This document shows positions 30,430 through 41,797 of a stretch of 64,000 nucleotides of DNA, in pieces. The notes under the pieces are model-generated. The model made no database searches. It saw only the letters and a program-made list of their open reading frames with translations, and had not been told where the DNA came from. A program made the translations under genes and the position numbers. Origin of the DNA: Vibrio sp. 99-8-1 (GTDB lineage Bacteria > Pseudomonadota > Gammaproteobacteria > Enterobacterales > Vibrionaceae); assembly GCF_013114595.1 (NCBI RefSeq), contig NZ_VTXE01000022.1, positions 21,904-85,903 on the forward strand, written 5' to 3'. The number at the start of each line of letters is the position of its first letter. Within the stretch, counting starts at the first letter, position 1.

Positions 30430-31035
30430 ATGGTACTAGTTGGTCGTCAAGCCCCAGATTTTACTGCTGCAGCTGTATTGGGTAACGGTGAGATTGTTGA
30501 TAGCTTTAACTTTGCAGAATTCACTAAAGGTAAAAAAGCAGTTGTATTCTTTTACCCACTAGACTTCACTTTCGTTTGCCCATCAGAGCTTATTGCTTTT
30601 GACAAACGTTTCGAAGATTTCCAAGCGAAAGGTGTTGAAGTTATTGGTGTTTCTATCGATTCACAATTCTCACACAACGCATGGCGTAACACTGCAATCG
30701 AAGATGGTGGTATTGGTCAAGTTAAATACCCTCTTATTGCTGATGTTAAACATGAAATCTGTAAAGCATACGATGTAGAACATCCAGAAGCAGGTGTTGC
30801 TTTCCGTGGTTCATTCCTAATTGATGAAGACGGTCTAGTTCGTCACCAAGTAGTTAATGACCTACCTCTTGGTCGTAACATCGACGAAATGCTTCGCATG
30901 GTTGACGCATTAAACTTCCACCAAACAAATGGTGAAGTATGCCCAGCACAGTGGGAAGAAGGTAAAGCAGGTATGGATGCGTCACCAAAAGGTGTTGCTG
31001 CATTCCTATCTGAACATGAAGATGATTTAAAATAA
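30430..31035 (+). CDS. 2-Cys peroxiredoxin (AhpC/PrxC type)
   Basis: Thiol peroxidase that reduces hydrogen peroxide and organic peroxides. It has 201 residues from ATG 30430, with AGGAG upstream. Peroxidatic Cys50 is in DFTFVCPSE and resolving Cys171 in GEVCPAQW, the typical 2-Cys arrangement. A GGIGQVKYPL loop is present, but the C-terminus ends in SEHEDDLK without a YF motif, so the enzyme is probably resistant to over-oxidation. No reductase gene is adjacent. Regulation by the divergent OxyR is likely. The gene ends at a strong terminator. Confidence 0.95.
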   Translation: MVLVGRQAPDFTAAAVLGNGEIVDSFNFAEFTKGKKAVVFFYPLDFTFVCPSELIAFDKRFEDFQAKGVEVIGVSIDSQFSHNAWRNTAIEDGGIGQVKYPLIADVKHEICKAYDVEHPEAGVAFRGSFLIDEDGLVRHQVVNDLPLGRNIDEMLRMVDALNFHQTNGEVCPAQWEEGKAGMDASPKGVAAFLSEHEDDLK

Positions 31036-31136
31036 ACTATTACTAATTCGCCTGCGCTCACAGGTTGATGGTTGGACACAATATAAAGCGTAAAACGCAC
31101 GCCAATCAGTTATAAAGTAATAAGTTAGCCAAAACC

Positions 31137-31166
31137 AAAACCCGGAATATTTCCGGGTTTTTTATT
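31137..31166 (+). terminator. Terminator after the peroxiredoxin gene
   Basis: AAAACCCGGAA and TTCCGGGTTTT form a stem with a very small loop, followed by TTATT. It lies about 100 nt after the stop and is strong on both strands. Confidence 0.9.
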
Positions 31167-31304
31167 TCCTCCAAACAGTGACCTCTCTTTTGTTATACTT
31201 CTCCACTCTCCCATAGAACGATATCCAGTTAGCCTTATCCAGATAAATAACATCAACAAATCACTGAACGGGATAAAATCTAGCGTAGATAAAATGGTGT
31301 AACA

Positions 31305-32054
31305 ATGAATGTCCAACTCGAAGTCTGTATTGATAATCTAGAATCTTTACCAAATGCCATTGCAGGTGGCGCAACACGCATCGAACTCTGCTCATCTCTC
31401 GCATTAGGTGGTTTAACACCAAGCTATGGCCTTATGAAAAAAGCCGCCGAGCTCTCTACTATTCCGGTATACGCGATGATCCGTCCAAGACAAGGGGATT
31501 TTCTTTATCAAGATTCTGATATTGACTCTATGCTGGAAGATATCCATGTAGCCAAACAGGCAGGACTCCAAGGTATCGTTTTTGGCTTACTTACCGCAGA
31601 GGGTGATATCGATATTGAGCGCTCAAAACGCATTATGCAGTCAGCCGCCGGTTTAGGCGTTACCTTCCATCGAGCGATTGATCAATGTAATGACTATAAC
31701 CAAGCTATTGAAGCGATAGCGGAACTAGGTTGCCAGCGAATTCTCACCTCTGGTCTTGCCGCTTCTGCCGATCAAGGGTGTGAAGTCATAGCGGATATGG
31801 TTAAAAAGGCAAATGGCCGTTTTTCAATTATGGCAGGGGCAGGAGTAAATGCTCACAACGTCACCAATATTGTACGCTGCACAGGGATCACTGAAGTTCA
31901 TTTATCCGGTAAAACAACTCGCACCAGTCATATGCTCGCCATTGCCGACAATGCAAAAATGGGTGCAAGTGATGTTGACGATTTTGCGATTCCTGTAACC
32001 AGTACCGACAAAATCAAGAAGGTTGCCGAGCGTCTTCGTTCTATATCTTGCTGA
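31305..32054 (+). CDS. cutC: CutC family protein
   Basis: TIM-barrel protein of the CutC family, historically linked to copper tolerance though its biochemical role is not settled. It has 249 residues. Family landmarks are [20 protein letters not shown] and [16 protein letters not shown] near the start, [23 protein letters not shown] and GCQRILTSG. It stands between the peroxiredoxin terminator and ppk2, same strand, with an 86-nt gap to ppk2. Confidence 0.93.
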   Translation: MNVQLEVCIDNLESLPNAIAGGATRIELCSSLALGGLTPSYGLMKKAAELSTIPVYAMIRPRQGDFLYQDSDIDSMLEDIHVAKQAGLQGIVFGLLTAEGDIDIERSKRIMQSAAGLGVTFHRAIDQCNDYNQAIEAIAELGCQRILTSGLAASADQGCEVIADMVKKANGRFSIMAGAGVNAHNVTNIVRCTGITEVHLSGKTTRTSHMLAIADNAKMGASDVDDFAIPVTSTDKIKKVAERLRSISC

Positions 32055-32140
32055 CAAATATATAAACTTTACTGGATCAACCACCTTGAGGATAACTGAG
32101 TTTAGCCTAGACTTTAAATGAAAAGATGTGGAGAACAATC

Positions 32141-32917
32141 ATGGCTAAACTGGATAAAAAAGTATATGAGTCAGAACTCAGGCAGCTTCAAATAGAGCTG
32201 GTTAAGCTACAATCTTGGGTTCAACATAAAGGGCTCAAAGTTGTCGTTTTATTTGAAGGCCGAGACGCAGCGGGAAAAGGGGGGGCAATAAAACGTATTA
32301 CCGAGAAGCTAAACCCTCGTATTTGTCGTATTGCCGCACTGCCAGCCCCAACAGAGAAAGAGAAAACACAGTGGTATTTTCAACGTTATGTAGCCCACCT
32401 TCCCTCCGCGGGTGAAATTGTGCTTTTCGACCGCAGTTGGTACAACCGTGCCGGTGTCGAAAAAGTAATGGGCTTTTGTAACGATGATGAGTACGAAGAT
32501 TTTTTACGTTCTTGCCCTGAATTTGAACGTATGCTTATTCGCTCTGGAATTATTTTAATAAAGTATTGGTTCTCTGTTTCCGACGAAGAGCAAGAAAAAC
32601 GATTCTTAGAACGTATCAACACTCCAGTTAAGCAGTGGAAGTTTAGCCCAATGGATCTTGAATCAAGAAGCCGCTGGGCCGAATATTCTCAAGCTAAAGA
32701 TAAGATGTTTAATTATACCGACACCAAGCAATCCCCGTGGTGGGTGGTTGCATCTGATGATAAAAAACGGGCTCGATTAAACTGCATTAGCCACTTCCTC
32801 TCTTGTATCGACTATCAAGATGTCAAACAGCCTAAAATAGAGCTGCCTGAAATCAATAAAGAGGGCTACATAAGAGCACCAATTGATGAGCAATCTTATG
32901 TGCCTGATAAATACTAG
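32141..32917 (+). CDS. ppk2: Polyphosphate kinase 2 family protein
   Basis: Transfers phosphate between polyphosphate and nucleotides. It has 258 residues from ATG 32141 with GGAGA upstream, the single-domain class. Walker A is in FEGRDAAGKGGAIKR (about 38-52) and the lid/Walker B stretch is VLFDRSWYNRAGVE (about 94-107). It lies just outside the phosphate island carrying ppk1 and ppx, so it plausibly belongs to the same polyphosphate economy. Substrate preference (ADP, AMP or GDP) cannot be read from the sequence. Confidence 0.93.
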   Translation: MAKLDKKVYESELRQLQIELVKLQSWVQHKGLKVVVLFEGRDAAGKGGAIKRITEKLNPRICRIAALPAPTEKEKTQWYFQRYVAHLPSAGEIVLFDRSWYNRAGVEKVMGFCNDDEYEDFLRSCPEFERMLIRSGIILIKYWFSVSDEEQEKRFLERINTPVKQWKFSPMDLESRSRWAEYSQAKDKMFNYTDTKQSPWWVVASDDKKRARLNCISHFLSCIDYQDVKQPKIELPEINKEGYIRAPIDEQSYVPDKY

Positions 32918-32956
32918 CGTTTACTGCTCGTAAATGAAGAGCATTAAATACCAAAA

Positions 32957-33006
32957 AGCCACCGCTATTATCAAAGTTTTATAAGCTAAACTTGATAGCG
33001 ATGGCT
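32957..33006. terminator. Bidirectional terminator between ppk2 and the EamA gene
   Basis: AGCCACCGCTAT-TATCAA and TTGATAGCG-ATGGCT form a long, slightly bulged stem between the two convergent genes. AAAAA precedes the stem, giving T5 after it on the minus strand. Confidence 0.8.
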
Positions 33007-33031
33007 TGATTATGTCAGCAGTGCAAATCGC

Positions 33032-33916
33032 TTATCTAGTCTCAGTAGATAACTGAGCTTGCACTTTTTTCTTCACAATCGTTTCGTTTATCCACAGAGA
33101 GAGCATAATCACCCCACCACCCAGTAATAAACGAGTCACGTCTACATCTCGGTTCCAGATTAAAATATTCACCACCAGCCCGGCTGGAACCAATGCGTTA
33201 TTCATCACAGCCAAAGCGCCGGCATTAACTAAACACGCCCCTTTATTCCAGATGAAATAACCAAGGCCAGACGCAACCAACCCTAGGTAAACCAAGATGC
33301 CCCACTGTAGATTAGTGGTTGGTAGCTTTTCAATATTGCCCATAAGAAGAAATGCGATACTGGCGACAACCAGAGCGCCTAAATAGAAGTAACCAAAAAC
33401 GGTATGCTGAGGCAATGTGCTTTGCTCATTCTCCATCACAACTTTATAAGCGACCTGCCCAATGGCAAAACAGAGGTTCGCCCCTTGAACAACAAAAAAG
33501 CCTAATAAGAAATTCTCATTTACCCCCGAAAATTTAATCACCATCGCGCCAGCAACAGCGATAGCCGCTGTAACCAAGTACCAAAATGAAAAGCGCCCCT
33601 TGAATAAATCATAAACTAGAGTGACATAAATGGGAGTCAGTACCGTAAACAGCAGTACTTCTGGAACAGAAAGCAGTAAAAACGATTGATAGTAAAAACA
33701 GTACATCAAGCCAAGCTGAATACCACCAATAACCATCAGTTTAATAGCGAGTAACTTGGTAACCTGACGAAACTTTAAGAAAGGCAAAAAAACAACCGCG
33801 GCCAGAGCAACACGCATCCATACTGAAAACCATGAATCAACTTGACCTGCGAGATACACACCAATAAGGCTGAAGGAGAAAGCCCAGAGTAGGGTCACGG
33901 CTGAAAGATAAAACAT
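33032..33916 (-). CDS. EamA/DMT-family transporter
   Basis: Inner-membrane protein of 294 residues with about ten hydrophobic segments arranged as two EamA repeats, the drug/metabolite transporter fold. A conserved Pro/Gly-rich stretch (SVPEVLLFTVLTPIYV) ends the first repeat, and the second shows WGILVYLGLVASGLGYFIWNKG. DMT members export amino acids or other small metabolites, but the substrate cannot be inferred here. It is convergent with ppk2 and upstream of phoU without being part of the pst operon. Confidence 0.88.
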   Translation of the reverse strand: MFYLSAVTLLWAFSFSLIGVYLAGQVDSWFSVWMRVALAAVVFLPFLKFRQVTKLLAIKLMVIGGIQLGLMYCFYYQSFLLLSVPEVLLFTVLTPIYVTLVYDLFKGRFSFWYLVTAAIAVAGAMVIKFSGVNENFLLGFFVVQGANLCFAIGQVAYKVVMENEQSTLPQHTVFGYFYLGALVVASIAFLLMGNIEKLPTTNLQWGILVYLGLVASGLGYFIWNKGACLVNAGALAVMNNALVPAGLVVNILIWNRDVDVTRLLLGGGVIMLSLWINETIVKKKVQAQLSTETR

Positions 33917-34032
33917 AATAAACGTCCATACAAATGAAAATAGATATCATTTGGGATTGTACCCGTTTAAATGAATTAAGTCTCTGAATATAAAGTTAGA
34001 ATGTCATTCACAGCTATCAACACAACGAACGA

Positions 34033-34731
34033 CTAGCGAATATACTCATCAATATCGTCCTCATCTAGATGACGAATGTCTTTTCCTTTAACAAAGTAAA
34101 TGATGTATTCACAAATATTCTGGCAACGGTCACCGACTCGCTCTATCGCTCTAGCTGACCACATCACTTGCAAAATGTTGGGGATATTTTTGGGGTCTTC
34201 CATCATATAAGTCATCAGTTGTCGTATGACGGCCTCATACTCTTCATCTAACTTATTATCTAATTTATACACTTCTGCTGCTGCATCGACATCCATACGA
34301 GCAAACGCATCTAAAACTTGATGGAGCATAGAGATCGCTTGCCGGCATAATGGTTCTAACGACACATGGAATTTTTGTTCACGTGTGGACGGGGTTTCTA
34401 TCGCAACTCTCGCGATTCGAGTAGCGACATCGCCAATTCTCTCTAAATCAGTGATGGTCTTAATAATCGCCATTACCAAGCGTAAATCTTTTGCCGTCGG
34501 TTGTCGCTTAGCAATAATTCGGGTACACGCTTCGTCAATAGAGACTTCTAACGCGTTCACTTTATGATCGTCTTTTACTACCTTTTTAGCCAACTCAATA
34601 TCTTCTTTGTTAAGCGCTTGCATAGCAAAAGAGAGTTGCTGTTCGACTAAGCCTCCCATAGTGAGTACATGGGTTCGAATAGATTCTAGCTCTACATTGA
34701 ACTGTCCTGAAATATGACGACCAAAATGCAT
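34033..34731 (-). CDS. phoU: Phosphate signalling protein PhoU
   Basis: Links the PstSCAB transporter to the PhoR kinase and keeps the Pho response off in high phosphate. It has 232 residues made of two three-helix PhoU repeats; metal-binding motifs of the E/D-x3-D type appear in both ([12 protein letters not shown] and [11 protein letters not shown]). It is last in pstC-pstA-pstB-phoU, 17 nt after pstB. Confidence 0.97.
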   Translation of the reverse strand: MHFGRHISGQFNVELESIRTHVLTMGGLVEQQLSFAMQALNKEDIELAKKVVKDDHKVNALEVSIDEACTRIIAKRQPTAKDLRLVMAIIKTITDLERIGDVATRIARVAIETPSTREQKFHVSLEPLCRQAISMLHQVLDAFARMDVDAAAEVYKLDNKLDEEYEAVIRQLMTYMMEDPKNIPNILQVMWSARAIERVGDRCQNICEYIIYFVKGKDIRHLDEDDIDEYIR

Positions 34732-34747
34732 AATTGCCCTTGTAACC

Positions 34748-35566
34748 TTATCCGTATCTTCCGGTGATGTAATCTTCCGTTCGTTTTTTTACCGGTGAGG
34801 TAAATATCGAATCGGTATCGTTGTACTCCACTAGCTTACCTAAATGTACAAATGCTGTATAGTCACTCACTCTGGCAGCCTGCTGCATATTATGAGTAAC
34901 AATCACCACGGTGTATTTGGTTTTTAACTCGTTAATCAACTCTTCTATGGTTAACGTTGAAATAGGGTCCAGCGCAGACGTTGGTTCGTCCAATAACAAC
35001 ACTTCCGGTTCAATCGCAATGGCTCTGGCAATCACCAATCGCTGCTGTTGCCCACCAGATAAACCAAAAGCGCTCTCATGTAACCGATCTTTCACCTCAT
35101 CCCATAGTGCTGCTGCTTTCAACGACTTCTCAACCGCATCGTCCAATACACGGGCGTTTTTTACACCTTGTAACCTTAAGCCGAACACCACATTTTCGTA
35201 AATAGATTTGGGGAACGGATTCGGTCGCTGGAATACCATACCAACCCGTCTTCGCAAGGTCGCTACGTCAACATTTTCATGATAAATATTATTTCCATAA
35301 AGACGAACATCACCTTCTATGCGGCAACCTTCAACCAGATCATTCATTCGGTTAAGACACCTTAATAAGGTTGACTTTCCACACCCCGATGGACCGATAA
35401 AGGAGGTCACTTTTCCTTTTGGTATACCCATTGATATATCCACAAGAGCCTGACTATTTTTATAGAATAAGTTCAGGCCATCGATGGCAATAGCAGTATC
35501 ATCATCAGACAAATTATTGACATCAAGTGGTGGTTCATAACCTAGCGTTGAACTAACCGAATACAT
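34748..35566 (-). CDS. pstB: Phosphate ABC transporter ATP-binding protein
   Basis: ATPase of the high-affinity phosphate importer. It has 272 residues. Walker [10 protein letters not shown], the Q-loop region [17 protein letters not shown], signature LSGGQQQR and Walker [14 protein letters not shown] are all intact. A short N-terminal extension of about 25 residues precedes the ABC core. It lies 3 nt after pstA, so translation is probably coupled. Confidence 0.98.
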   Translation of the reverse strand: MYSVSSTLGYEPPLDVNNLSDDDTAIAIDGLNLFYKNSQALVDISMGIPKGKVTSFIGPSGCGKSTLLRCLNRMNDLVEGCRIEGDVRLYGNNIYHENVDVATLRRRVGMVFQRPNPFPKSIYENVVFGLRLQGVKNARVLDDAVEKSLKAAALWDEVKDRLHESAFGLSGGQQQRLVIARAIAIEPEVLLLDEPTSALDPISTLTIEELINELKTKYTVVIVTHNMQQAARVSDYTAFVHLGKLVEYNDTDSIFTSPVKKRTEDYITGRYG

Positions 35567-35568
35567 AA

Positions 35569-37224
35569 TTAATCTTGTCCTAGAGAGCGATATTTCTCTC
35601 GTAAATTATTTCTAATATTAATAGCCGTTAAGTTAAGTCCAACTACAACCATAACCAGTAAAAAAGAAGTAGCATAGACCAATGGCCTCGCCGCTTCAGT
35701 ATTTGGAGCCTGAAAACCAACATCATAAATATGGTATCCCAGATGCATGAATTTTCGCTCCAAATGGATATAAGGAAAATTGCCATCAACGGGCAAACTA
35801 GGCGCAAGCTTTGCTACGCCAACGAGCATTAAAGGGGCAACTTCTCCCGCGGCCCTAGCAACAGCCAATATTAAGCCAGTAATTATAGCTGGGCTCGCCA
35901 TTGGAATAACAATTCTCCACAAGGTTTCAAATTGCGTCGCGCCTAAGGCATAAGAGCCATGGCGTACTGAAGATGGAATTCGGCTTAACCCCTCTTCTGT
36001 AGAGACAATCACCACTGGCAGAGTTAACAGTGCTAATGTCAATGCAGACCACAATATTCCCGGCGTTCCAAATGTTGGTGTGGGCAATTTAGCGCTATAA
36101 AAAAACTCATCTATTGAACCACCAATCGTGTACACAAAAAAGCCAAGACCAAATACGCCATATACTATAGATGGAACCCCGGCAAGGTTAATCACCGCGA
36201 CTCGTATCAAACGAGTAAGGGCATTATTCGCTGCATACTCATGTAAATACACGGCGGCAATAACACCTAGAGGAGTAACAATCACCGACATCATTAATAC
36301 TAAGAATACCGTGCCAAAAATGGCCGGAAATACGCCACCTTCAGAGTTGGCTTCCCTGGGTTCATCGACGATAAATTTCTTTACCTGAACAGCCCAATGC
36401 CACAGTTTTTCACCCATTGACATGGTATTTGGATACCAAGCATCGAGTATAACTTCTAAAGAGAGTTTGCTCTGCTGTCCGGTCATATCCTCAACAAGCA
36501 AGTACTCCCCCCTTAATCGAGAGCGAAGTAGTTCTAACTTAGCTTCAGATTCAAACAACAAAGAAGTGAGTACTCGCTTTCTTTCATTGTGTTGCTGAAT
36601 ATACTCATCGGTTAAGCTTTGATTAAGTTCTTGCTTGCGTTTTTCCAGTCGTAACTGATTTAGCTCCCAGCCTATTTGCCGTATTTCACCATTCGAAATA
36701 CGTTCAATTTCTATGCGTAGCGTATTGGCAAAATCAATAGCATGCTCAATATGCGTGGCTATATCTGTAGTATATCGACCATTTTCAGTGATATAGGCTA
36801 ACGGGCGACCAAAGAAATCACCATTTTGGCTACGTTCAAATACAGCCCACTCTTTAGGCGGTTCTTTCTCGGTAACATCTTCAACCAGCAAAGAGATAAA
36901 ATCGAGAGAATAGAGTTCACGGTTGGCTATCTTTATACTGAGACGCTCAACTTTTCCTGATGCTAATGCTTGTTCCGATAGCTCGCTTTTATCAATGGAG
37001 AGGTAATCAATGGGAACACTATCACGTTGGTAAACCTGACCAACAATCCGCTTACCATTGCTGTCTTGCCACTCCAATAGAGGCGCTGGCCAAAAATAGG
37101 TGAGCCCTTTCCAACCGATTAACAACAATAGCCCAAATACCGATATCAAACTGATACTTACTGCACCACCTGATAACCATATCCAAAGTTTTCCTGACAT
37201 TGCCCACTGCTTAATAGAATTCAC
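35569..37224 (-). CDS. pstA: Phosphate ABC transporter permease PstA with a large N-terminal insert
   Basis: Membrane permease of the phosphate importer. At 551 residues it is almost twice the E. coli protein. After one N-terminal helix (about 15-38) comes an extracytoplasmic region to about 290, with a charged helical stretch at 190-240 rich in Arg, Glu and Leu ([11 protein letters not shown]). The usual permease part follows, with five helices and the ABC-coupling loop [20 protein letters not shown]. It is 10 nt after pstC. Confidence 0.95.
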   Translation of the reverse strand: MNSIKQWAMSGKLWIWLSGGAVSISLISVFGLLLLIGWKGLTYFWPAPLLEWQDSNGKRIVGQVYQRDSVPIDYLSIDKSELSEQALASGKVERLSIKIANRELYSLDFISLLVEDVTEKEPPKEWAVFERSQNGDFFGRPLAYITENGRYTTDIATHIEHAIDFANTLRIEIERISNGEIRQIGWELNQLRLEKRKQELNQSLTDEYIQQHNERKRVLTSLLFESEAKLELLRSRLRGEYLLVEDMTGQQSKLSLEVILDAWYPNTMSMGEKLWHWAVQVKKFIVDEPREANSEGGVFPAIFGTVFLVLMMSVIVTPLGVIAAVYLHEYAANNALTRLIRVAVINLAGVPSIVYGVFGLGFFVYTIGGSIDEFFYSAKLPTPTFGTPGILWSALTLALLTLPVVIVSTEEGLSRIPSSVRHGSYALGATQFETLWRIVIPMASPAIITGLILAVARAAGEVAPLMLVGVAKLAPSLPVDGNFPYIHLERKFMHLGYHIYDVGFQAPNTEAARPLVYATSFLLVMVVVGLNLTAINIRNNLREKYRSLGQD

Positions 37225-37233
37225 TGTTAATAC

Positions 37234-39456
37234 CTACATTGAGCTATATTTGTCTTTTAATCGTTGTCTAACGATTTCGGCCAATGAGTTCACCACGAAA
37301 GTAAAGATCAATAGAAGTAACGCAGCCAAAAACAACAAACGATAATGCGTATCTCCCACTTCTGATTCCGGCATTTCAACCGCAATCGTCGCGGATAAAC
37401 TTCGCATTCCTTCAAACACATTGATATCCATTATTGGCGTATTACCCGTCGCCATAAGAACAATCATTGTTTCCCCCACCGCTCTTCCTAAACCAATCAT
37501 GATTGCCGAAAATATACCAGGACTAGCCGTAAGCAGTACCACATAGACTAAGGTTTGCCACTGAGTTGCACCTAATGCGAGCGAACCATCAGATAAGTGC
37601 TTGGGTACAGAAAAAATGGCATCTTCTGCGATGGTAAATATGGTAGGAATGACCGCAAAACCCATCGCCATACCCACCACCAGCGCGTTACGCTGATCAT
37701 AATTGAAGCCATGTTCCGCTAAAAATATCCTGACATCCCCATTGAATAACCACTGCTCAATAGTCGCGGACATATTAAGACCAAACACCATAATGGCAAG
37801 AAACACAGGAATCAAAATAATGGCATGCCAGCCATTAGGCAGTCGTTTCATTAACTGAGCAGGAAAGGTATTCCAAAGTAAGCCTACCGCTATCGCAGAG
37901 ATAGGCATCATGATCATCACAACCACCACACCAGATAAATTGTTTTCCACTATAGGAGCAAGCCATAAACCAGCAAGAAAACCAATAATAACCGTCGGTA
38001 AAGCTTCCATAAGCTCAACTGCTGGCTTCACCACGCTTCGCATAGGAGAAGACATAAAATAAGCTGTGTATATGGCGCCAAAAACGGCAATTGGCACAGA
38101 AAACAGCATCGCATAGAAGGTGGCTTTTAAGGTACCAAATGCAATAGGTATTAAGCTAAACTTTGCTTCGAAATCATCACTAGCGGAAGTTGATTGCCAA
38201 ACAAATTGCGCTTCAGGATAACTCTCATACCACACTTTCTGCCATAAAGAGCGGAATGAGACTTCTGGGTGCGCATTTTCAATTTGATAAGTAGACAGGT
38301 GGGATTTAGTCGCGGCAAGCAGGTATTTTTCATTAGCAGAAAGAGCGGCACTCTCCGGTATTGACGTAAATATCTTCTCAGAAAAGAGATGATTCTCACT
38401 TGTTGTATAAAAGCTGTTTATTGCACCACTTTGATGAATGGTATAAAAACCTTTACGAAAGGTATCCGGAATAAGTATAGAAACCGCTTCGCCTAATTCA
38501 AAGTCACGAATTTTAGTTAACTTTCGCTCACCTTGGCTTAACACATCAAACCATTGCGACGTTGAATTGTCCTTATGAGTGACTAACAGAGATTGAGCTC
38601 CTGCAAGAAGCTCTATGCTGTCCACGGACTTACTGCTGTCTCCCTGTGATAAATCAATCACCTCTCTAACCGTATAGCTTTGCGCGGTATACACCATGAC
38701 CACTAACTCACTATTAGAAAGTACAAACAGTTGTTGACCATCAGGGGATAGTAATAACTTCTTTATATTATTGGGAAAGTTGGAGAGCGAAATTCGATTC
38801 GTTTGCCAGCTAGCTTTGGCTTGATTGTCCGAAAGTGCCTGTACGACTTCCACTGCATTTACCTGACCCCCTTCACTCACTGACACAAAAAAACCAGAGT
38901 GCTGATCGATGGCAAAGGAAAATTGTTCAATCGGGTTTCGATCAGGATCGAGGAGTATTGGTTTACCGTCATAAAAGGCTTGCATATCTGGTGTCAATAT
39001 TCGGCCTTCCGCAGTAAAAGAGACGCTGTATTTGGGCTTAACGGCTATCACTTCACCTTGCTTACTGGCATAAGCAAACCACCCTTTCGCTCTATCACCT
39101 TTGGTGAAGCTATTGGGCTGAACCATAACTTGAGTAGTTAATAATGTATTGGCTTTATTTTGCTCAAACCCAATATAGCTAAGCTCTCCTTGCTCATCGA
39201 ATAAATAGGCATTTTCACCATACTCACCAACGCCAACGGCGACAATATCATTGCTATATGGGTATGAGTACTGTGCAAGGCGCTCAATGCTGCCACTAGA
39301 AAAGACCGGAAGAACAATCATTAGCAGATAGAAGAAAATCAGCATAATGGCGGCTAACACGGCGATCGCGCCACTGATCACTGTAAAGCGAGCCAAACGA
39401 TCTTTTATATATCGTTTTTTATCCCTCTCTTTCAATGAAAACCCGGCAGTGGCCAT
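37234..39456 (-). CDS. pstC: Phosphate ABC transporter permease PstC with a long extracytoplasmic insert
   Basis: Second permease and first gene of the pst operon; 740 residues against about 320 in E. coli. One helix (about 25-50) is followed by about 370 residues that would lie in the periplasm and read like beta-propeller blades (LLLSPDGQQLFVLSNSELV, ALSANEKYLLAATKSHL). The typical permease follows from about 430, with the coupling loop EDAIFSVPKHLSDGSLALGAT. A Pho box and -10 lie upstream at 39501-39534. Confidence 0.94.
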   Translation of the reverse strand: MATAGFSLKERDKKRYIKDRLARFTVISGAIAVLAAIMLIFFYLLMIVLPVFSSGSIERLAQYSYPYSNDIVAVGVGEYGENAYLFDEQGELSYIGFEQNKANTLLTTQVMVQPNSFTKGDRAKGWFAYASKQGEVIAVKPKYSVSFTAEGRILTPDMQAFYDGKPILLDPDRNPIEQFSFAIDQHSGFFVSVSEGGQVNAVEVVQALSDNQAKASWQTNRISLSNFPNNIKKLLLSPDGQQLFVLSNSELVVMVYTAQSYTVREVIDLSQGDSSKSVDSIELLAGAQSLLVTHKDNSTSQWFDVLSQGERKLTKIRDFELGEAVSILIPDTFRKGFYTIHQSGAINSFYTTSENHLFSEKIFTSIPESAALSANEKYLLAATKSHLSTYQIENAHPEVSFRSLWQKVWYESYPEAQFVWQSTSASDDFEAKFSLIPIAFGTLKATFYAMLFSVPIAVFGAIYTAYFMSSPMRSVVKPAVELMEALPTVIIGFLAGLWLAPIVENNLSGVVVVMIMMPISAIAVGLLWNTFPAQLMKRLPNGWHAIILIPVFLAIMVFGLNMSATIEQWLFNGDVRIFLAEHGFNYDQRNALVVGMAMGFAVIPTIFTIAEDAIFSVPKHLSDGSLALGATQWQTLVYVVLLTASPGIFSAIMIGLGRAVGETMIVLMATGNTPIMDINVFEGMRSLSATIAVEMPESEVGDTHYRLLFLAALLLLIFTFVVNSLAEIVRQRLKDKYSSM

Positions 39457-39500
39457 TTTATCTTTCTCTCTCTTTATCGCGACTAGGGTCTATTGACCTT

Positions 39501-39534
39501 AATATATTTCGTTTATATGACAGTTAGATTACAC
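39501..39534 (-). promoter_or_regulatory. Pho box and -10 of the pst operon
   Basis: On the minus strand GTGTAAT-CTAA-CTGTCAT (39517-39534) matches the PhoB pattern of two CTGTCAT-like 7-mers separated by four A/T-rich bases. TATATT follows after exactly 10 nt, replacing the need for a -35. The gap to ppk1 also contains GGTATA-AATC-TATACC at 39562-39577. Confidence 0.8.
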
Positions 39535-39697
39535 TAAAAGAGAAGAACCAAGTAACTTAAAGGTATAAATCTATACCCAATTTCATACGTAGGCGTCTTT
39601 GAAATATTTTTGTAACAAAAAACACCTACCTTTCACTTCAGATCTTTTTATATAAAGTAAAGATCACCGTTAAATGCTAACAAAATCGGAAGGTAAC

Positions 39698-41797
39698 ATG
39701 AGCGCAGAAAAGCTGTATATAGATAAAGAATTAAGTTGGCTATCCTTTAACGAACGAGTTTTACAAGAAGCGGCAGACAAAAATGTACCGCTCATTGAAC
39801 GAATTCGCTTCCTAGGTATTTATTCCAATAATCTAGATGAGTTCTACAAAGTTCGCTTTGCCGACGTAAAACGTCGAATCCTTATCTCAAAAGAGAGTGG
39901 CGGCAACGATGACGCGAAAATCTTACTATCAAAAATGCAAACGAAAGCGGCGCAGTTAGAGACCGATTTTGATGAACTTTACAGTGAACTATTATTAGAG
40001 ATGGCTCGTCGCCGAATTTTTCTTGTCAATGAAACACAGTTAAATGAAGTTCAACAGCAGTGGGTTACCCAATATTTCCGTAAGGAAGTGCTGCCTCATA
40101 TAACCCCGCTATTAATGACTGAAGAAATCGATGTCCTACAGTTTCTAAAAGATGAGTACGCTTATTTAACGGTAGAGTTGAAAAAGAAAAAGAAAAAAGA
40201 GCGCAATCAATACGCTCTATTAGAAATTCCTACCGACCAACTTCCCCGCTTTGTTATGGTGCCAGAGCAGAAAGGTAAACGGCGTAAAACCATCATTCTG
40301 CTCGACAATATTATTCGCTACTGTCTTGATGATATTTTTCGAGGGTTCTTTGAGTACGAATCTCTCTCTTGTTACTCAATGAAAATGACCCGTGACTCTG
40401 AGTATGATCTCGGTTTTGAAGTTGAACACAGCCTGTTAGAACAAATGTCTGAAGGTGTTGCACAGCGACTAACGGCGATGCCTGTCCGGTTTGTATACGA
40501 ACGTGAAATGCCAAAAGAGATGCTCTCTTTCTTGTGCGAAACATTACAAATATCGAACTATGACAACCTAATTGCAGGCAGTCGTTATCACAACTTTAAA
40601 GATTTTATCGGCTTTCCTAATGTAGGACGCGACTACTTAGAAAACAAACCGCTACCACCATTAACGTGTGCGGATTTTGATGACTATGACAATAGCTTCG
40701 ATGCCATAAAAGCGAAGGATATCCTTCTTTATTACCCTTATCACACCTTTGATCATATTACGGAATTGGTTCGTCAAGCGTCGTTTGACCCAAAAGTTCG
40801 CAGTATAAAAATTAACATCTACCGAGTTGCTAAGCACTCTAAATTGATGAACTCGCTAATTGATGCAGTACACAGTGGCAAAGAGGTCACCGTAGTGGTT
40901 GAGCTGCAAGCAAGGTTTGATGAAGAGGCCAATATAGAGTGGTCAAAAGTACTGACCGAAGCAGGTGTACATGTTCAGTTTGGTGCGCCCGGTTTAAAAA
41001 TTCACTCAAAATTACTGCTTATATCTCGTCGAGAAGGGGATGAAATCGTTCGTTACGCTCATATTGGTACAGGTAACTTCCATGAGAAAACCGCTCGTAT
41101 TTATACCGACTTTACGTTGCTGACGGCGGATCCTGAAATCACCAATGAAGTAAGGAATGTCTTTGGCTATATTGAAAACCCATACCGTCCGGTTAAGTTT
41201 AATCATCTTATTGTTTCACCACGAAACTCACGGAGTCGACTGTACAAATTAATCGACAACGAAATTGCCAATGCAAAAGAGGGCAAAAAGGCCGGTATAA
41301 CAATAAAAATCAATAACCTAGTAGACAAAGGGATGATCAATAAGCTTTATGGTGCCAGTGCTGCTGGGGTAAAAATCAAAATGATTATCCGCGGTATGTG
41401 CTCACTGGTTCCTGATGTGAAAATGATCAGTGATAATATAGAAATTATCAGTATTGTTGACCGATTCTTAGAACACCCTAGGGTAATCATCTGCGAGAAT
41501 GGTGGCGATCCTTCGGTCTATATCTCGTCCGGTGATTGGATGACGCGTAACATCGACTATCGTATTGAAGTCGCCGTTCCTATTAAAGATAGCCGACTGA
41601 AAAACCGCATTCAGGATATTATTGATATTCACTTTACTGATACAGTAAAAGCGCGCTGGATAGATAAAGAGATGAGCAATACGTATGTCCCTCGCGGTAA
41701 CAGAAAGAAAATTCGTTCTCAAATCGCTATATATGATTATATTAAGCAAGCAGAGAAGGATATCCGAGCAGAAAATAAGATACTAAATAATGAATGA
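39698..41797 (+). CDS. ppk1: Polyphosphate kinase 1
   Basis: Makes long-chain polyphosphate from ATP reversibly, via a phosphohistidine, at the inner membrane. I use ATG 39698 ([15 protein letters not shown]), with GGAAGGT upstream, giving 699 residues. The N-terminal [13 protein letters not shown] and the middle head domain match the family. Catalytic histidines lie in KIHSKLLLI and in [10 protein letters not shown]. It overlaps ppx by 8 nt. It is divergent from pstC and may respond to PhoB through the shared gap. Confidence 0.97.
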   Translation: MSAEKLYIDKELSWLSFNERVLQEAADKNVPLIERIRFLGIYSNNLDEFYKVRFADVKRRILISKESGGNDDAKILLSKMQTKAAQLETDFDELYSELLLEMARRRIFLVNETQLNEVQQQWVTQYFRKEVLPHITPLLMTEEIDVLQFLKDEYAYLTVELKKKKKKERNQYALLEIPTDQLPRFVMVPEQKGKRRKTIILLDNIIRYCLDDIFRGFFEYESLSCYSMKMTRDSEYDLGFEVEHSLLEQMSEGVAQRLTAMPVRFVYEREMPKEMLSFLCETLQISNYDNLIAGSRYHNFKDFIGFPNVGRDYLENKPLPPLTCADFDDYDNSFDAIKAKDILLYYPYHTFDHITELVRQASFDPKVRSIKINIYRVAKHSKLMNSLIDAVHSGKEVTVVVELQARFDEEANIEWSKVLTEAGVHVQFGAPGLKIHSKLLLISRREGDEIVRYAHIGTGNFHEKTARIYTDFTLLTADPEITNEVRNVFGYIENPYRPVKFNHLIVSPRNSRSRLYKLIDNEIANAKEGKKAGITIKINNLVDKGMINKLYGASAAGVKIKMIIRGMCSLVPDVKMISDNIEIISIVDRFLEHPRVIICENGGDPSVYISSGDWMTRNIDYRIEVAVPIKDSRLKNRIQDIIDIHFTDTVKARWIDKEMSNTYVPRGNRKKIRSQIAIYDYIKQAEKDIRAENKILNNE

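Noticed and set aside
39562..39577. GGTATA-AATC-TATACC as a regulatory operator of ppk1
   Set aside because: Short and AT-rich, adjacent to a degenerate copy of the intergenic repeat; not enough to call an operator.
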